Assembly (NCBI GenBank): GCA_016098155.1 | Contig: JAAAJB010000437.1 | Coordinates: 1-30,713, forward strand | Length of the DNA stretch: 30,713 nucleotides | Direction of reading: 5' to 3' | From: Actinomortierella ambigua | Taxonomy: Eukaryota > Mortierellomycota > Mortierellomycetes > Mortierellales > Mortierellaceae | Shown: positions 11,101 to 22,628 of the stretch, piece by piece | Layout of the letters: each line of letters begins with the position of its first letter | Numbering within the stretch: the first letter of the stretch is position 1 | The notes under the pieces: model-generated | Databases searched by the model: none | The model's input: the letters and a program-made list of their open reading frames with translations, nothing else | Told to the model about the DNA's origin: nothing | Translations under genes and position numbers: made by a program

Positions 11101-14100
11101 TAACTATGTGCCTTTCAGGGATCTTGTAGTTCTTTCGATCCATTTGCATGGTAAGGGCTGCACGGGAAGAAAAGTCCAATCAGTTAGTCAGATTTTACAA
11201 GCCGATAGTGACAACCAACTAACAGGCATCGATCACCTTACTATACAATTAGGCAAATCCTCTGAGCGGACAACAAAGCTTGTCTGTAATACACTCAATA
11301 ACTTATTGCAGGAAGTGCCGGGGTTTAAAGACGTCTTGCGTGAGGTGGGCATCATTGACATTCTCTGCAACATTCTCGAGGATCTCTCGGTCGTTCTCAA
11401 AGAGACTTTCGGTGACCCAAACTTCAACCAACGTGCATCTATTGTGGATTTTGGCAAAGCTTTTGTCCCGGGCTCTGACAAACCACGGCGATATGGAATT
11501 GGCGTTATCCACCAGTTTGAGCATATCGTTGGCGTCCTCGTAGAACTCCTTCGGGGAAATCGAGAAAATGTTTCCTTATTCCAAAAGACGTAAGTAACCT
11601 GTTTCTCATGACACCGGCCGGCTAAATGGCGTTTGCTAGCGCGGAAGACTGACACTTGTGAGCTCTTCTGACATTCACAGGTTGCGGGGCGACATGTTTT
11701 CACTTCTCAACTATAACGAGACCCGGGATTCTGTGTTGCGTGTCATTGTTGCCATGGTCGTTGAGAGTCACAGGTTTTTCATGGAGGATCAGGATTTGCA
11801 ATCCCCAGGCGTACGGCAATCTTCCATCTCCAGCAGCTCAAGCACCAGGTTTACCTCCGCTCCTTTCCAATTGACGCAGCTCTGCGAGATTCTCCAGTCG
11901 CTTAACCGATACGACTTTAAGATGAAGACAGCAATTCTCAATGCCCTCAGTGAGGTCTTTATTGAGTGTCCAGATCTTAAGGATGCCTTTAGGGAAGGTG
12001 GTGGTTATGTGTCGATTGTTTCACTCTTGATTCGCCTCGAGGATGCCTACGAGACCATCGACCGATTCGACAAAATCAACATGCCCAAGCGTCGACAGCG
12101 TCGTGATCCCTTGACAGATGAGCGAATCCCTACCAAGGAGGATATGATGGCCATGTTCACCAAGGTGTTTTCCGTTTTATCAGAGTCGATGCGCGATCGG
12201 CCAGGCAACAGTAGATATTTCGAGGAGCATATCGGATTCAGCTCTTTGGCGGATGCTCTTCAGCTGACGGGTGTCTTTGGTCCCAATGGCGATGCACCTC
12301 ACATGTTCGGTGTTCTGTTTGCGTTTGCGGTTCAGGACAGTTCTGTTGAGCAGATTTTCACTCAAGCCGAAGAAGTAGAGGAGACACCCGAGATGGTTGC
12401 GCGTTGGCTGAACAGTCCCAGGATCTGTATTCAACATCCCCATGTCGTTCTCGGCATCTGGAAACTCTGCATGTCGCTCCGCGGACAAGACGCTCTCGCC
12501 TATTGTGTTCTGATGTCACTTTTTGCCCTGTCATGTGCCAACCGCCGCAATCAAGTGCTCATGGGTCAGACGGAGCTTCTGGACGAGCTACTCCGAGTGT
12601 TGTTTGAGTTGTCGCAGCCTCAGATTGAGCTCATTGAAGATAGCACTGAGTCGCAACAGCAGCAGGAAGAAGCGCGCGAGGATGAAGCCAAGCAGATGCA
12701 AAAGGATATCATGTCGCGGCTGTCGAAGCGCTTGATCGAGATGGGTATGTCGTCCTTTGGTTTCAGATACCTCATGGAGAAGTTTAGTGAGACCAAGACT
12801 CTGTCCTTTGGCGAGACGTCGGGCTTGCTCGACATGCTGCTCCATGGTGTCACGCACTCGCGGTGGCCAAGCTTTGTACAGTTTGATGGCAACAACCGCC
12901 TCGAGCTCCGCTCGCTTGGCAATCATCAATTCCCGCCGACGACAGGCTACACGTTCCTCGTTTGGCTGTGCATCGAATCATTCGACGACGCGATGCCAGT
13001 CCAGGTGCTTGAGATTTCAGACGAAGAGCAGCGTTGCTACCTCAGCGTCCAGATCGAGAGCGATTCCCACAAGCTTGTCGTCGAGGTCTCCCACAACCAC
13101 TCAGTATCGTTCAACTTTGCCTTTGAAGTTGGTCGGTGGTACCATCTAGCCCTTGTCCATGCAAAGCCAAAGCTCACCATCCACGGAGGATCTCTGTCGG
13201 TGTATATTGACGGCATCTTGGGCGATCGTGTCAAGTGCAGCTACCTCTCTTCACCTATCGGAGAAGTCAAGGCCTATCTGGGCCGTCACCAAAAGCCAAA
13301 GCTGAATGGTCGCAAGGAGGGATCAACGCTGTCGTGGAATATGGGTCCAGCGTACCTCGTCTCGGATGCACTGGATGTTCAGATCATGGATGTGCTGTAC
13401 AATCTTAGCCCCCGATACCACGGAAACTTCCAGGACTCGCTGGGCAAGTTTCAGACCTACGAGACGTCCACGGCCCTCAACATTAACCTTGAAGCCGCGC
13501 GCCGGCGGGCCTCTTCGAGTCGCAGCCATGACGAGCAGGTCGCGTTGATGAATGCAATCCGAGGAACGATTGGCAACAGCATCCCAGAGGATAAGATCAT
13601 CTTTGCATTCTCTGGAAGCAACCTACTCGACGCTGCTGACACGAGGACGGTCTGGACATTGGCGGGCCAGCAGCAACCTCATCAGTCGCCATTTTCAGAC
13701 CAGTTTAGCAGGATCCTCTTCAACTCGGCTATTCCCAGGATCCACCGTGGCATCAACCCGTTGTCGTCGATCGGTGTGCTTGTTGGATCACCGCTCATTG
13801 CGGCGCCGCGCGGCCTAGATGACTCGATCTGGAAGGTCGGAGGATGTGTGGTCGCGCTCCGGATTGTGGAGAGTGCCAAGGATACGGCGACGCTGGAGAA
13901 GGCGGTGTTGCTGTTGGACCAACTAATTCGCTGTAGCTGGCGTAACTCCGAGGACATGGAGCGGATATTCGGCTATGAGATTCTCGGATACATTCTCAAG
14001 CAAAAGAAGCCGCTGTTTTCGCTGGAAATGATGAACACGCTGTTGAGTATGGTTGGTATGGATCTTGAGTACCCCGACGACAGTGTGATCACCAACTCGT

Positions 14101-17100
14101 TTGCATTCCGCCACCTCATGTTGGACATGGACATCTGGCGTAAGACCGACATTGAGATCCAGCTGATGCATTTAGAGCAGTTCAAGATCTTTTTGCAGCA
14201 CAGCAACAAGTCTTCGCTTAACGTGAAACGATTGAGCACTATGCGTAAGTGAGACTGGGAGAGAAGATAAGGGCATTTTGTTGCGCCACTGAAAGGACTT
14301 CATTGCATTTGCTAGCCGTCTTTTTTTTAATCTCTAACAAGGGGTTGGATATATTTCTTTCTTTTGGGTATTTAGATGTGGTCAAGAAGATGCTTGCACC
14401 TCTCCGGACTGGCAACTATCCTGTGGTGCAGTTGCCTCACTTTGTGGATGCGATGAAGACAGTGGTGTTCAACCACTTCTCGACCGAAACTGTCCGGAAC
14501 ATCGCCACGTTCCTTGTGTCGACGTTGAAACAAAGTAAGTTTGTTTGGATGTATTGTTCGTGAATACCTCTCCACTCATCCATTTTCAGATTTTTTTCAC
14601 TAACAATTACCTTTCAAAAAAATAGCTTCTGGGTCCACACGGACTATGTCAACATCCTCCAGCAAGCGGTCAGACTCAAAGTCGGAAGATTCAGACGATG
14701 CAGGCGCATTCAAAAAACTCGATATACTCATGGATATTCGGGGTACAGCATTGCCTCCGACGATGAAGCATTCAGTCATGGGCAACGCTGTGATGGAGAT
14801 GCTCGAGCAGATTCTGTGCGACCAAGGCAATATTGACTATGTCCACAAATTTGCGGCGACGATCACCAACAAGTGGACGCTCCTTTTCCTCGACAACCCT
14901 CACAACGCCTATGGAGCTGTGCTTGCGATGCGCATTCTGTCGAGACTGCTCCACACCCAGGGCTCCACCTACACCGGCAAGTTCCGCATGTCGGATGGAT
15001 TTTTGGTCCTGCAGACCCACATCCCTCAGTTTTGGAATGTCGTGCCTATGATCCACGTCGTTTTGGCTACTCTTTTGGGGGTGGATATCTGCCAAATCCC
15101 GCCGCAGGCACCGCTTGATATGGCTACACTCAACTCGCTCTACAAGGAGTCGGGCGAAGCCAACCGTGTCCCATGCCCAGAGATCATGCCTACGTTGATG
15201 AACATGCTTAAGAATGGCGTTGCTGCAGCTGTGACCCCTTCAGGCGGGTCCCGAACGTCGCTGAACGAAGTCAGCGGTGGTGGTGGCGACACCGGTCCGA
15301 GCAAGGTCGTGGAGACATACCAGACGTTAATAACGTTTTTGACGGAATTGCAGTCGTCCTCGCGCCTCTTTAAGGACATTTGCACCCGTACGGATTTCTT
15401 TGACGATATTGGAAGCATTCTCTTCCCTTTTATCTGTCGTAGTTCCAAGGCGATCCCAGTTGAGACCGAGCTCGATTACCGTGACTCAGAGTCTGCAGCG
15501 CCTCCCTCCCATACTACAAACCCGTTCTCAAAGTCGTCCTTTGACTCTGGTCAAGCAATTGATGCATCCACAACTACCACCTCTCCTGTCACCGCCACTC
15601 AGAGCCCTCGCCCGTCACATTCATCCGTGTCATCAGCCTCGCAGCCCACAGAAGCCAAGGCATCCGAAGAGGGCGATGCTGCAACGACGACGACAGAATC
15701 ACCAGGTGCGGTGACGTCGACAAAGGCAGCATCACCAGGTTCAAATGGCGGTCTGAATGTTCCCATCGCGGATGCTTTGCAAGAGGGCTCGTTCCGACGA
15801 TCAGCCTCCAGTGCTTCGCTCGCCCGCATGCGCGAGGTGGACCTCAAGGTTGTCAAAGAGCCAGTAGCACTGTCGTTACTTCGACTGTTGGTGGTCATGT
15901 GTGCCGACTCTGTCTTGGATCAGGCCACGCGCCCGCTGCAGGCCATTGAGCTCATGTTACAGTCCTGTCCTCCGGCCTACAAAGACCACCAGGTGTACTT
16001 CCAGAGCTTCCTATTGGGACATGTGATTATCGGATTGGAGCATCGTATCGAGGCCTCGCCCGAAGTGTTGTCGGATATCCGTGTGCTGGGCAGCCTGAAC
16101 CAATTTTGTGAGATTGTGGTGGACCTAACCTGCCAAGGCTGGTTCGTCGGAAGCTACCTGATTCAGTTTGACTTGATCGCCAGCGCCCTCGAGTTGCTTA
16201 CGTCCAGTGACACTTTAGTGCAGCAGCCGACAGCAGTCGAGACGGTGCGGGCCCAGCTGTGCTCGCTTCTGCACCGGTTGGTTTGCTTTACGCTGGGGCA
16301 GTGCCAAACAGGAACCGAGGTCCATACGAGCAAGCTGAACATACTGCTCGAAAAGTGCATTTACTACCAAAAGGTTCTCCTGAGCGCATGCCCGGGTGAT
16401 GTAGAGTTTATGAAGAGCCTAATCCTTCACCTGTTCGTCTACCTGTCGTCGGAGACGGAGGCCAAGACACGGGCCACGATCTTGACCTTGCTCAAGCTCA
16501 CATTCCTGATGCGACCCGTCGAGGCCTCCCACCTGCTCAGGGTCAAGCCGTCGAACCCGACTAGTCACGACAGCGATGATGCTGGGGACGAAGGGTACCA
16601 AGCGCTGGTCGAGGGCAACTACACAGAGCTAATGCGATGGCGGACGGACCATGCAACCGAGCTGGACCCGATCCTGAATGAATTCCGTAAATCATGGGAG
16701 GCACTCATGTCGATCGAGTTCCGGGTCGGCGAGGATGCGCAGCGACAACAGTTTAACCGGCGCACCCAAAAGCTGAAGCGGCTCTTCCGGCGCCAGCACC
16801 TGGAGCGCAACATGATGCACCAGTACCGTCTCAAGACGCTCAACTGGACAAGGAGCATCCAGGAGATGGAGGAGGTACGTTATGCGAAATCGTTGCAGGA
16901 TCTGGATGACCACTATCGGTTCGTGAAGAACGAATGGAAGAACCTAGTCGCGGACGTCACTCGCAAGGGCGCCATCTGGGAGAATCGCACAGCATTGCTC
17001 GACACCGAGGCAGCGAACAATAACGGTGGCAGTGGAGGTACGCAGTGGCGGTTGGATTTCACAGAGGCGCGGTCGCGCATGCGGCGCAAGCTCCGGATCG

Positions 17101-20100
17101 ACGAGCGCAAGCACCACACGGATGCCGTCTACGCACCCAAGAATAGCAGTAGCAATAGCATGGAGGCCAAGATCACGAGCCTGAGCATCCCGAAGACGAC
17201 CTCGGCAAACACAGGCTCGTCGCCCACAGACTCGCCTGCGCCAGTGATCAAAACGGTTGCGTCCCAGCTCAAGGAAGAGGATGCGGCGTCGATTGCATCT
17301 GCAGGTGACGCTGGATCGCAGATCAGCAGCAGCGCCGGTGTATCGCTTGAGGATGCACTGGTATCTGGCAGTCAGGCTATCGAACCAGAGCCTCTGGAGG
17401 ACCCATCCGAGCAAACAAGAGAGGCTAAGAGCCCGTCCGAGATATCCTCATCGCAGGCAGAGAAGGAGACGGAAGAGGACCCAGACTATGAGCCGGCTTT
17501 TGAAGAGGCGGCGAACCGCAAGATTCTGCGCCTTCTCGAGGCTGGGGACGTTGTGTACGAGGTATTCAACATGAGCCGGGTGACGGGATTGGATGCGGTA
17601 GAAGGATTGTTGCTTCTGTGCAAGAACAACATGTACCTGATTGACAACTACTTTCAAAAGCTGGATGGAGAGGTGGTTGACATTAACGAGGTGCCAGACT
17701 CGGAGCGTGACCAGTATTTGCAACTGTTGGCCTCGAATGCCCCGCGTAGCCAACCCTCGACGGAGACGGTTGAGGATCGGCACCAGTGCCGACGATGGCG
17801 GTTTGAGGACATTAAGGAGGTGCACCGCCGTCGGTATTTGCTCCGCAATGTGGCATTGGAGCTCTTCTTTGTAGACGGTCGCAACTACCTGATCAACCTG
17901 AACTTGCACCAGCGCGACCTGGTTTACAACCGATTGGCAAACCGGGTCGGCTCCCTGGCGGCTAATAGTTTGCAGATGGGCGACCGGTCGGCGATGGTGG
18001 AGCCGAATGCCAACAACCCTGCACCATCCACACTGGGATCGCGTCTGGCCAACATCTTTGCACCATCGTCGTTAGCTGAGATCACGGCCAAATGGGAGAA
18101 ACATGAGATCTCAAACTTCCAGTACCTGATGCACCTCAATACGATGGCGGGTCGAACGTACAATGACCTGACACAGTACCCTGTGTTCCCGTGGATCCTG
18201 GCAGACTACACCAGCGAGGAGCTGGATCTGCAGAACCCAGATACGTTCCGAGACCTTTCGCGACCGATGGGTGCCCAGACGCCCGACCGAGAGAAGGACT
18301 TTAATGATCGGTATCATACGTGGGATGGTGGAGACGAGCGAACACCGCCGTTCCACTATGGCACACACTACTCGTCGGCGATGATTGTGTGTTCGTACCT
18401 GATCCGGTTAGAGCCGTTCACGGAGGAGTATCTCAAGCTGCAAGGTGGACATTTTGACCACGCGGACCGGTTGTTCCACTCGATTGGCAAGAGCTGGACC
18501 TCGGCGTCACAAAACACAATGAGTGATGTGCGGGAGCTGATCCCCGAGTTTTTCTATCTGCCCGAGTTTTTGATGAACACTAACGGATTCAATTTTGGAA
18601 CGCTGCAGGCGACTGGGGAGCAGATCAACCATGTGGCGCTGCCTCCATGGGCGAAGGGCGATCCCAAGATCTTTATCGAGCGGCACCGCGAGGCACTGGA
18701 GTGTGACTATGTGAGCACGCACCTGCACGAGTGGATCGATCTGATCTTTGGGTACAAGCAACAAGGACCTGAGGCCGTGCGTGCCGTGAACGTCTTCCAC
18801 CACATGTCGTACGAAGGGTCGATTGATCTGGACACGATCGAGGACCCGATCCAGAAGCAGGCAACCATTGGCATCATCCACAACTTTGGACAGACGCCCA
18901 GACAGTTGTTCAAGCGACCCCATACGCCCAGGCAGCCCAGGAGCCGGGATCCGCTGTCGGCCAATTACTATAATATGGCCGAACATGCAGAGTATCTGAC
19001 TCAGAGCTGTGCGCCCATGCGCGATATTGGCCTCCCTGTCGGTGAGATCTTGTGGCAGCCACAACAGGAGCGGGCCTATGTAGCTCATAGCCAGCGGACT
19101 TTTGAGCCCTATGCGGCTTCAAAGTATGTTGAGTGGGGCTTTTCGGATAATTCTGTGCGTTTCTTCCAGACCGAGCCTAACAAGGTAAATTAATTTCATG
19201 GAATGTTTAATGTTTTTTTGTTGCAAGGGGAGAGGTTGGATAGTTGGATCATGCTTGGATGCTGACTCATGAAAACTATTACTTTATTTCTCTTTCTCAG
19301 CTCTTGGGTATCTTTGAAAACCTGCACCTGGAGGCAATCACGTGTGTCAAGTGGGCGGACGACCGGACGATCGTGACGACGAGCAAGGACACGGTTGTAT
19401 GTGTGTGGCGGATTGTGCAAGGACGTAGCTACGAGCTGAAGCTGCTAAAGTGCCTTCGGGGTCATCGAGAAACGGTGCACACGGCAGCGATCTCAGTAGC
19501 GTACTCGGTGATTGTGAGCGGATCCGAAGACAAGACATGCATCCTGTGGGACCTGAATCGGCTGGAGTATGTGCGTGAGCTAGGCAAGCACGAGGACGGT
19601 GTCCGGGTCGTGGCCATTAACGACAACACGGGTGACATTGCGACATGCTCGGGCCCTGTACTCAGGCTTTGGACGATCAATGGCGACCTGATCTTGCAAA
19701 AGTACACGACACAGATCGGCGATCCGATCTTGGACTGCATCTTTTATGCGGGACGCACGGGCGAGTGGGTGCCCAAGGAGGTACTCTTCACCAGTCACCG
19801 GCGCGGCGTCATCAAGGTCTGGGAGAAAGCGATCACTGAGGACCGCCATCGGACGGGACATGGAGGAAGCGTTAGCAGCACCACCAGAATCGGAGGCATG
19901 CCCACGAGCTCTCTGCTCCAAGTTGCGCTGGATTCGTCGGCAGGGGTGAAGCACTCAGCCTCGATGCCTCATATGCTGGCTGTGGGTGCTGTGGAAGATG
20001 GTCAGCGAGCATCCGAGGAAGGTCGGTTGCGCACATCCACTGGCACACCCCCGACCAGCGGCACATTTGCTAGAGCGTCCATGTCCTCGCTTGAGCTGAA

Positions 20101-20709
20101 CGCGACGGATGCAGCTGCGTCGGGCAGTGAAGCTGGTCGAGAAGAGGATGGCTCATCGACGGCCGCTCGGTCCCGCCAGCATTCCCAGTCTGCGGCCAAG
20201 CACCATGGCTCTTCGGCTGCCAAGTGGACCTTGAAGCTTCGCCAGGCATATACCTACGAGGACCGGCTCCGCGTCGATGGCGGAGTGGTACCCAACATTG
20301 TTACCCTGTACATCTCCACGTAAGTGTCTTTTCCTCACATTTTATTCCAGAGTTTGGTAACTCTCCCTGGCACCACGCGGTACTGAACGTCCTTTTCTAA
20401 TTTTTATTTATTCTCTCTCGCGTTAGTGCTCGAAGGACATTGTACAGTGGCGACTCGCTTGGTCGAGTGTTTTCGTGGGTGCTTCCGGATGGCAGTGGCT
20501 GTCACCACTGGATACAACCAGGTCGTGAGGCCTCGTGTGTCAATTGTACGACCCGGTTCCCATTGCTGGAACGTCGATTCAACTGCAAGACTTGTGGTGG
20601 TGTCTTCTGTGGCACGTGCACGTTTGTGCCTGTGTCGGGCTTTGCAGAGAAGACGGCTCGGTTCTGCTTCCGATGTGCGAGTGGCAAGCTGAAGGAGCTG
20701 ATGGGATGA
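8187..20709 (+). CDS. WDFY3: BEACH-WD40-FYVE protein, ALFY/WDFY3 orthologue
   Basis: Giant scaffold; in animals ALFY links ubiquitinated cargo to autophagy membranes. Seventeen exons join in frame: 8187-8338, 8656-8701, 8867-8952, 9152-9255, 9382-9455, 9570-9865, 9976-10162, 10272-10388, 10490-10619, 10677-10709, 10803-11150, 11226-11589, 11681-14244, 14376-14534, 14626-19184, 19301-20319, 20427-20709. The product is 3506 aa (human WDFY3 about 3526). Order: helical armadillo-like N-terminus (FKDVLREVGIIDILCNIL); a concanavalin/LamG-like segment near 1050-1190 (GYTFLVWLCIESF, GRWYHLALVHAK); S/T-rich linkers; PH-BEACH near 2525-2660; BEACH near 2708-2988 (EISNFQYLMHLNTMAGRTYN, FHYGTHYSSAMIVCSYLIR); WD40 repeats from about 3074 (SEDKTCILWDLNR); and a terminal FYVE-type finger (3449-3500). 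The finger keeps eight cysteines in four C-x-x-C pairs but not the usual PI3P-binding residues. Exon 10 is 33 bp. The start ATG gives MWKTLVGKFQ. Its stop is 81 bp from that of the converging pseudouridine synthase. Confidence 0.93.
9270..9314. repeat. GA-rich tract in a BEACH-gene intron
   Basis: Imperfect (ga)n run in the intron between exons 4 and 5 of the ALFY-like gene. It is simple sequence, with no sign that it is coding. Confidence 0.6.
20538..20684 (+). other. FYVE-type zinc-finger segment of the BEACH protein
   Basis: Within the last exon the protein reads CVNC, then ERRFNCKTCGGVFCGTC, then ARFCFRC. That is four C-x-x-C pairs spaced as in FYVE fingers, so two zinc ions can be bound. 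Compared with the family signatures, the WxxD motif appears as WIQP, the RRHHCR motif as RRFNCK and RVC as RFC. Zinc folding looks kept, while PI3P recognition looks weakened. This last point is inference from family motifs. Confidence 0.8.
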
Positions 20710-20789
20710 ACATAAGAGAAGAGGAGGGAAGGAATATAATCATTACTGCTATTTTTTTAGTTGTTTGTTTTGCGCAAAAAATATTTTTT

Positions 20790-20795
20790 TTTATT
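20790..20795 (-). terminator. AATAAA overlapping the stop codon of the pseudouridine synthase
   Basis: On the minus strand the last sense codon, the TAA stop and the next base together read AATAAA. A poly(A) signal here would give a very short 3' UTR, which fits the 81-bp gap to the converging BEACH gene. The area is A/T-rich, so chance occurrence is possible. Confidence 0.35.
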
Positions 20796-22433
20796 TTACA
20801 ACCGAGGGATCGGCCCAGTCTGGCATGTCCGCCTCAAAAGCCCAGTCGGGCCCCGTGTATCTGATGGCGCGAAGCCAGATCTTCATTTTGCTCGTGTCGG
20901 GGATAGGATGGCTGGGATCCTGTTCCTCTGCACATTTGAAGCATGGAGTGGACTTGTCAGGGTAAAGAGGCATGTATGGCTGTTGTTCGGGCGGAATATT
21001 GGGTGGGTAAAACCTTGTACTCGAGCTGTTGTCGTTGTTGCTTTCATTGCCAGATGCAAGGCTGCGATTGTACAGGATATCATTGACGATCGGGTGGTTG
21101 AGGTAGGCGGTATGCAGCCGGATCTGATGCTGTCTGCCCGTGGACAAGAAGCAGCGGACCAAACTCGAGTCAGACGAGGCATCGTACCATACCCGCTCGA
21201 GTCGGGTTTCTGAAGGTTTCCCACGTGGATCGACGCTCATCTTACCCGCCGACTGGTAGATGGGCTCCCGACAGGTGACGGGCGTTGTTGGAAACTCGCC
21301 GACGACGCGACAGAGATATTCTTTACTAAAAGCCGAGGCTGTCTTTGTAGCGGCTGTTGTTGCCACACCTTTCGAAGGAGATTCATCGTCCTCTTTGCTT
21401 TGGAATCGTGCCCGGATCAGGGCATCGGCTGTATTGGCCAAAATCACGATGCCTGAAGTAACGCCGTCGAGTCGATTGACAGCTAGTCCATGAATATTTT
21501 AAAGTCAAGTCAATTAGGAATTAACGGCGCAAGAAATGTCATTGTACGCATCTTCTCACCCCTACACTTCTGGGTGGCCATCTTTGATTGTTGCGAAGAT
21601 CCATTTTTCTCTGCTTACGGTGAAAGGATTTTGGTATATTATGATGGCGACGGAGAATCTCAAGCGCCGAATTGAACTGGCACAGTTCGTTAGGGTGGAC
21701 AGTGATCCCATGAGGCTTGTCAAAGACAAGGTAGTCGTCTGCTCGTTCAATAATTTTAATCTCAGTGTCTGGTACGGCAGGCTCTATTCGATGTGGGTTC
21801 GTAAGGAAGGGCGGGAAGGTCAGTACCTGAAGCGAGAAGTACTCTGAGTCGAACCATGCTGCCGTGACAAGCCGATCTACAATGTCCTACCATGACGATG
21901 ACAATTTTTGGATCGTATCCGCTCGCCTCCTTTGAGTACATAATTATGCTGGACAACGTTGTCATTGACAAGGATATCTCCCCGTTTCATTGCCTCTATC
22001 TGTTCGTTGAGAAAGGAGAAAGTGACGACGAATAGTACGGTTAGTGAAGGTCAAATTAACCAGTAAAAACAATAGAGAATTGGTGGCAACAAGGTTTGGT
22101 GAAGGCTGATTGCATTACCACCATGGATTCGGAGCAACGACGAGGCATCTCTGCAGCAAAGACCGAAGGGATGGTCTTGCCAATCCATCTTCCTTTGACA
22201 TGGGCAAGATGAGTTTGGTGGTAGGGCTTGATGTGACGAAGTCCATGCTCAAAGAAATACTCGGGAATGACCTCCGGAGTTGATTCTGGAGGTGGTTTGC
22301 GCTGTCTAGGTGGTTTGGTGAAGGAGGCGACAGTGGCGCTAGAGGAGGAGGAGGAGGAGGCTGTGGCGGTAGCGGTGGAGGACGCCATCTTGGCGACTTG
22401 CTTGAGCACCAACGTGCTCGGTGCCTTTGGCAT
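20791..22433 (-). CDS. RluA-family RNA pseudouridine synthase (PUS9/RPUSD2-like)
   Basis: Converts uridine to pseudouridine in RNA. The nearest eukaryotic group by motif is the PUS9/RIB2 C-terminal/RPUSD2 type, which acts on tRNA or mRNA. Four exons join in frame: 22433-22119, 21999-21891, 21783-21619 and 21482-20791, giving 426 aa. The N-terminus has a Ser/Ala-rich run, then EYFFEHGLRHIKPYHQTH, typical of this group. An S4-like RNA-binding segment follows (GKTIPSVFAAE..EAMKRGDILVND). The catalytic block is YLVFDKPHGITVHP, then NRLDGVTSG with the likely nucleophile Asp near residue 202; most relatives have HRLD here, so Asn is a mild oddity. The C-terminal signature STGRQHQIRLHTAYLNHPI, then VNDILY, is intact. 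No N-terminal or C-terminal deaminase domain (as in yeast RIB2) is seen. The exon 1 donor is the least certain junction. A second in-frame ATG lies at 22388. The gene diverges from BRCA2. Confidence 0.88.
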
Positions 22434-22628
22434 GTAGAGGGCAGACAGGAAAGAGTGTAAGCAGCGTTTGGTGGCAACAGAGAGCTCTCTTTTGCCACCA
22501 CCACCACCACCGGATTCCGCAACAAGCCACAGTTAGTGCAGTAAGAAAAGTAAAAAGCGCATGCAACGCGTGATGCAGCATGTCCCCTTCCTCCCCGTCG
22601 ACCTAGCGGACACCAGCCAACTCTATTC
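22434..22628. promoter_or_regulatory. Shared divergent promoter region, pseudouridine synthase / BRCA2
   Basis: 195 bp separate the two outward-facing start codons. A run of ccaccaccaccacc (about 22495-22511) is present. On the plus strand an ATG at 22561 opens an out-of-frame frame that runs past the BRCA2 start to 22815. It would act as an overlapping uORF if the transcript begins upstream of it. Function is inferred from orientation only. Confidence 0.55.
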
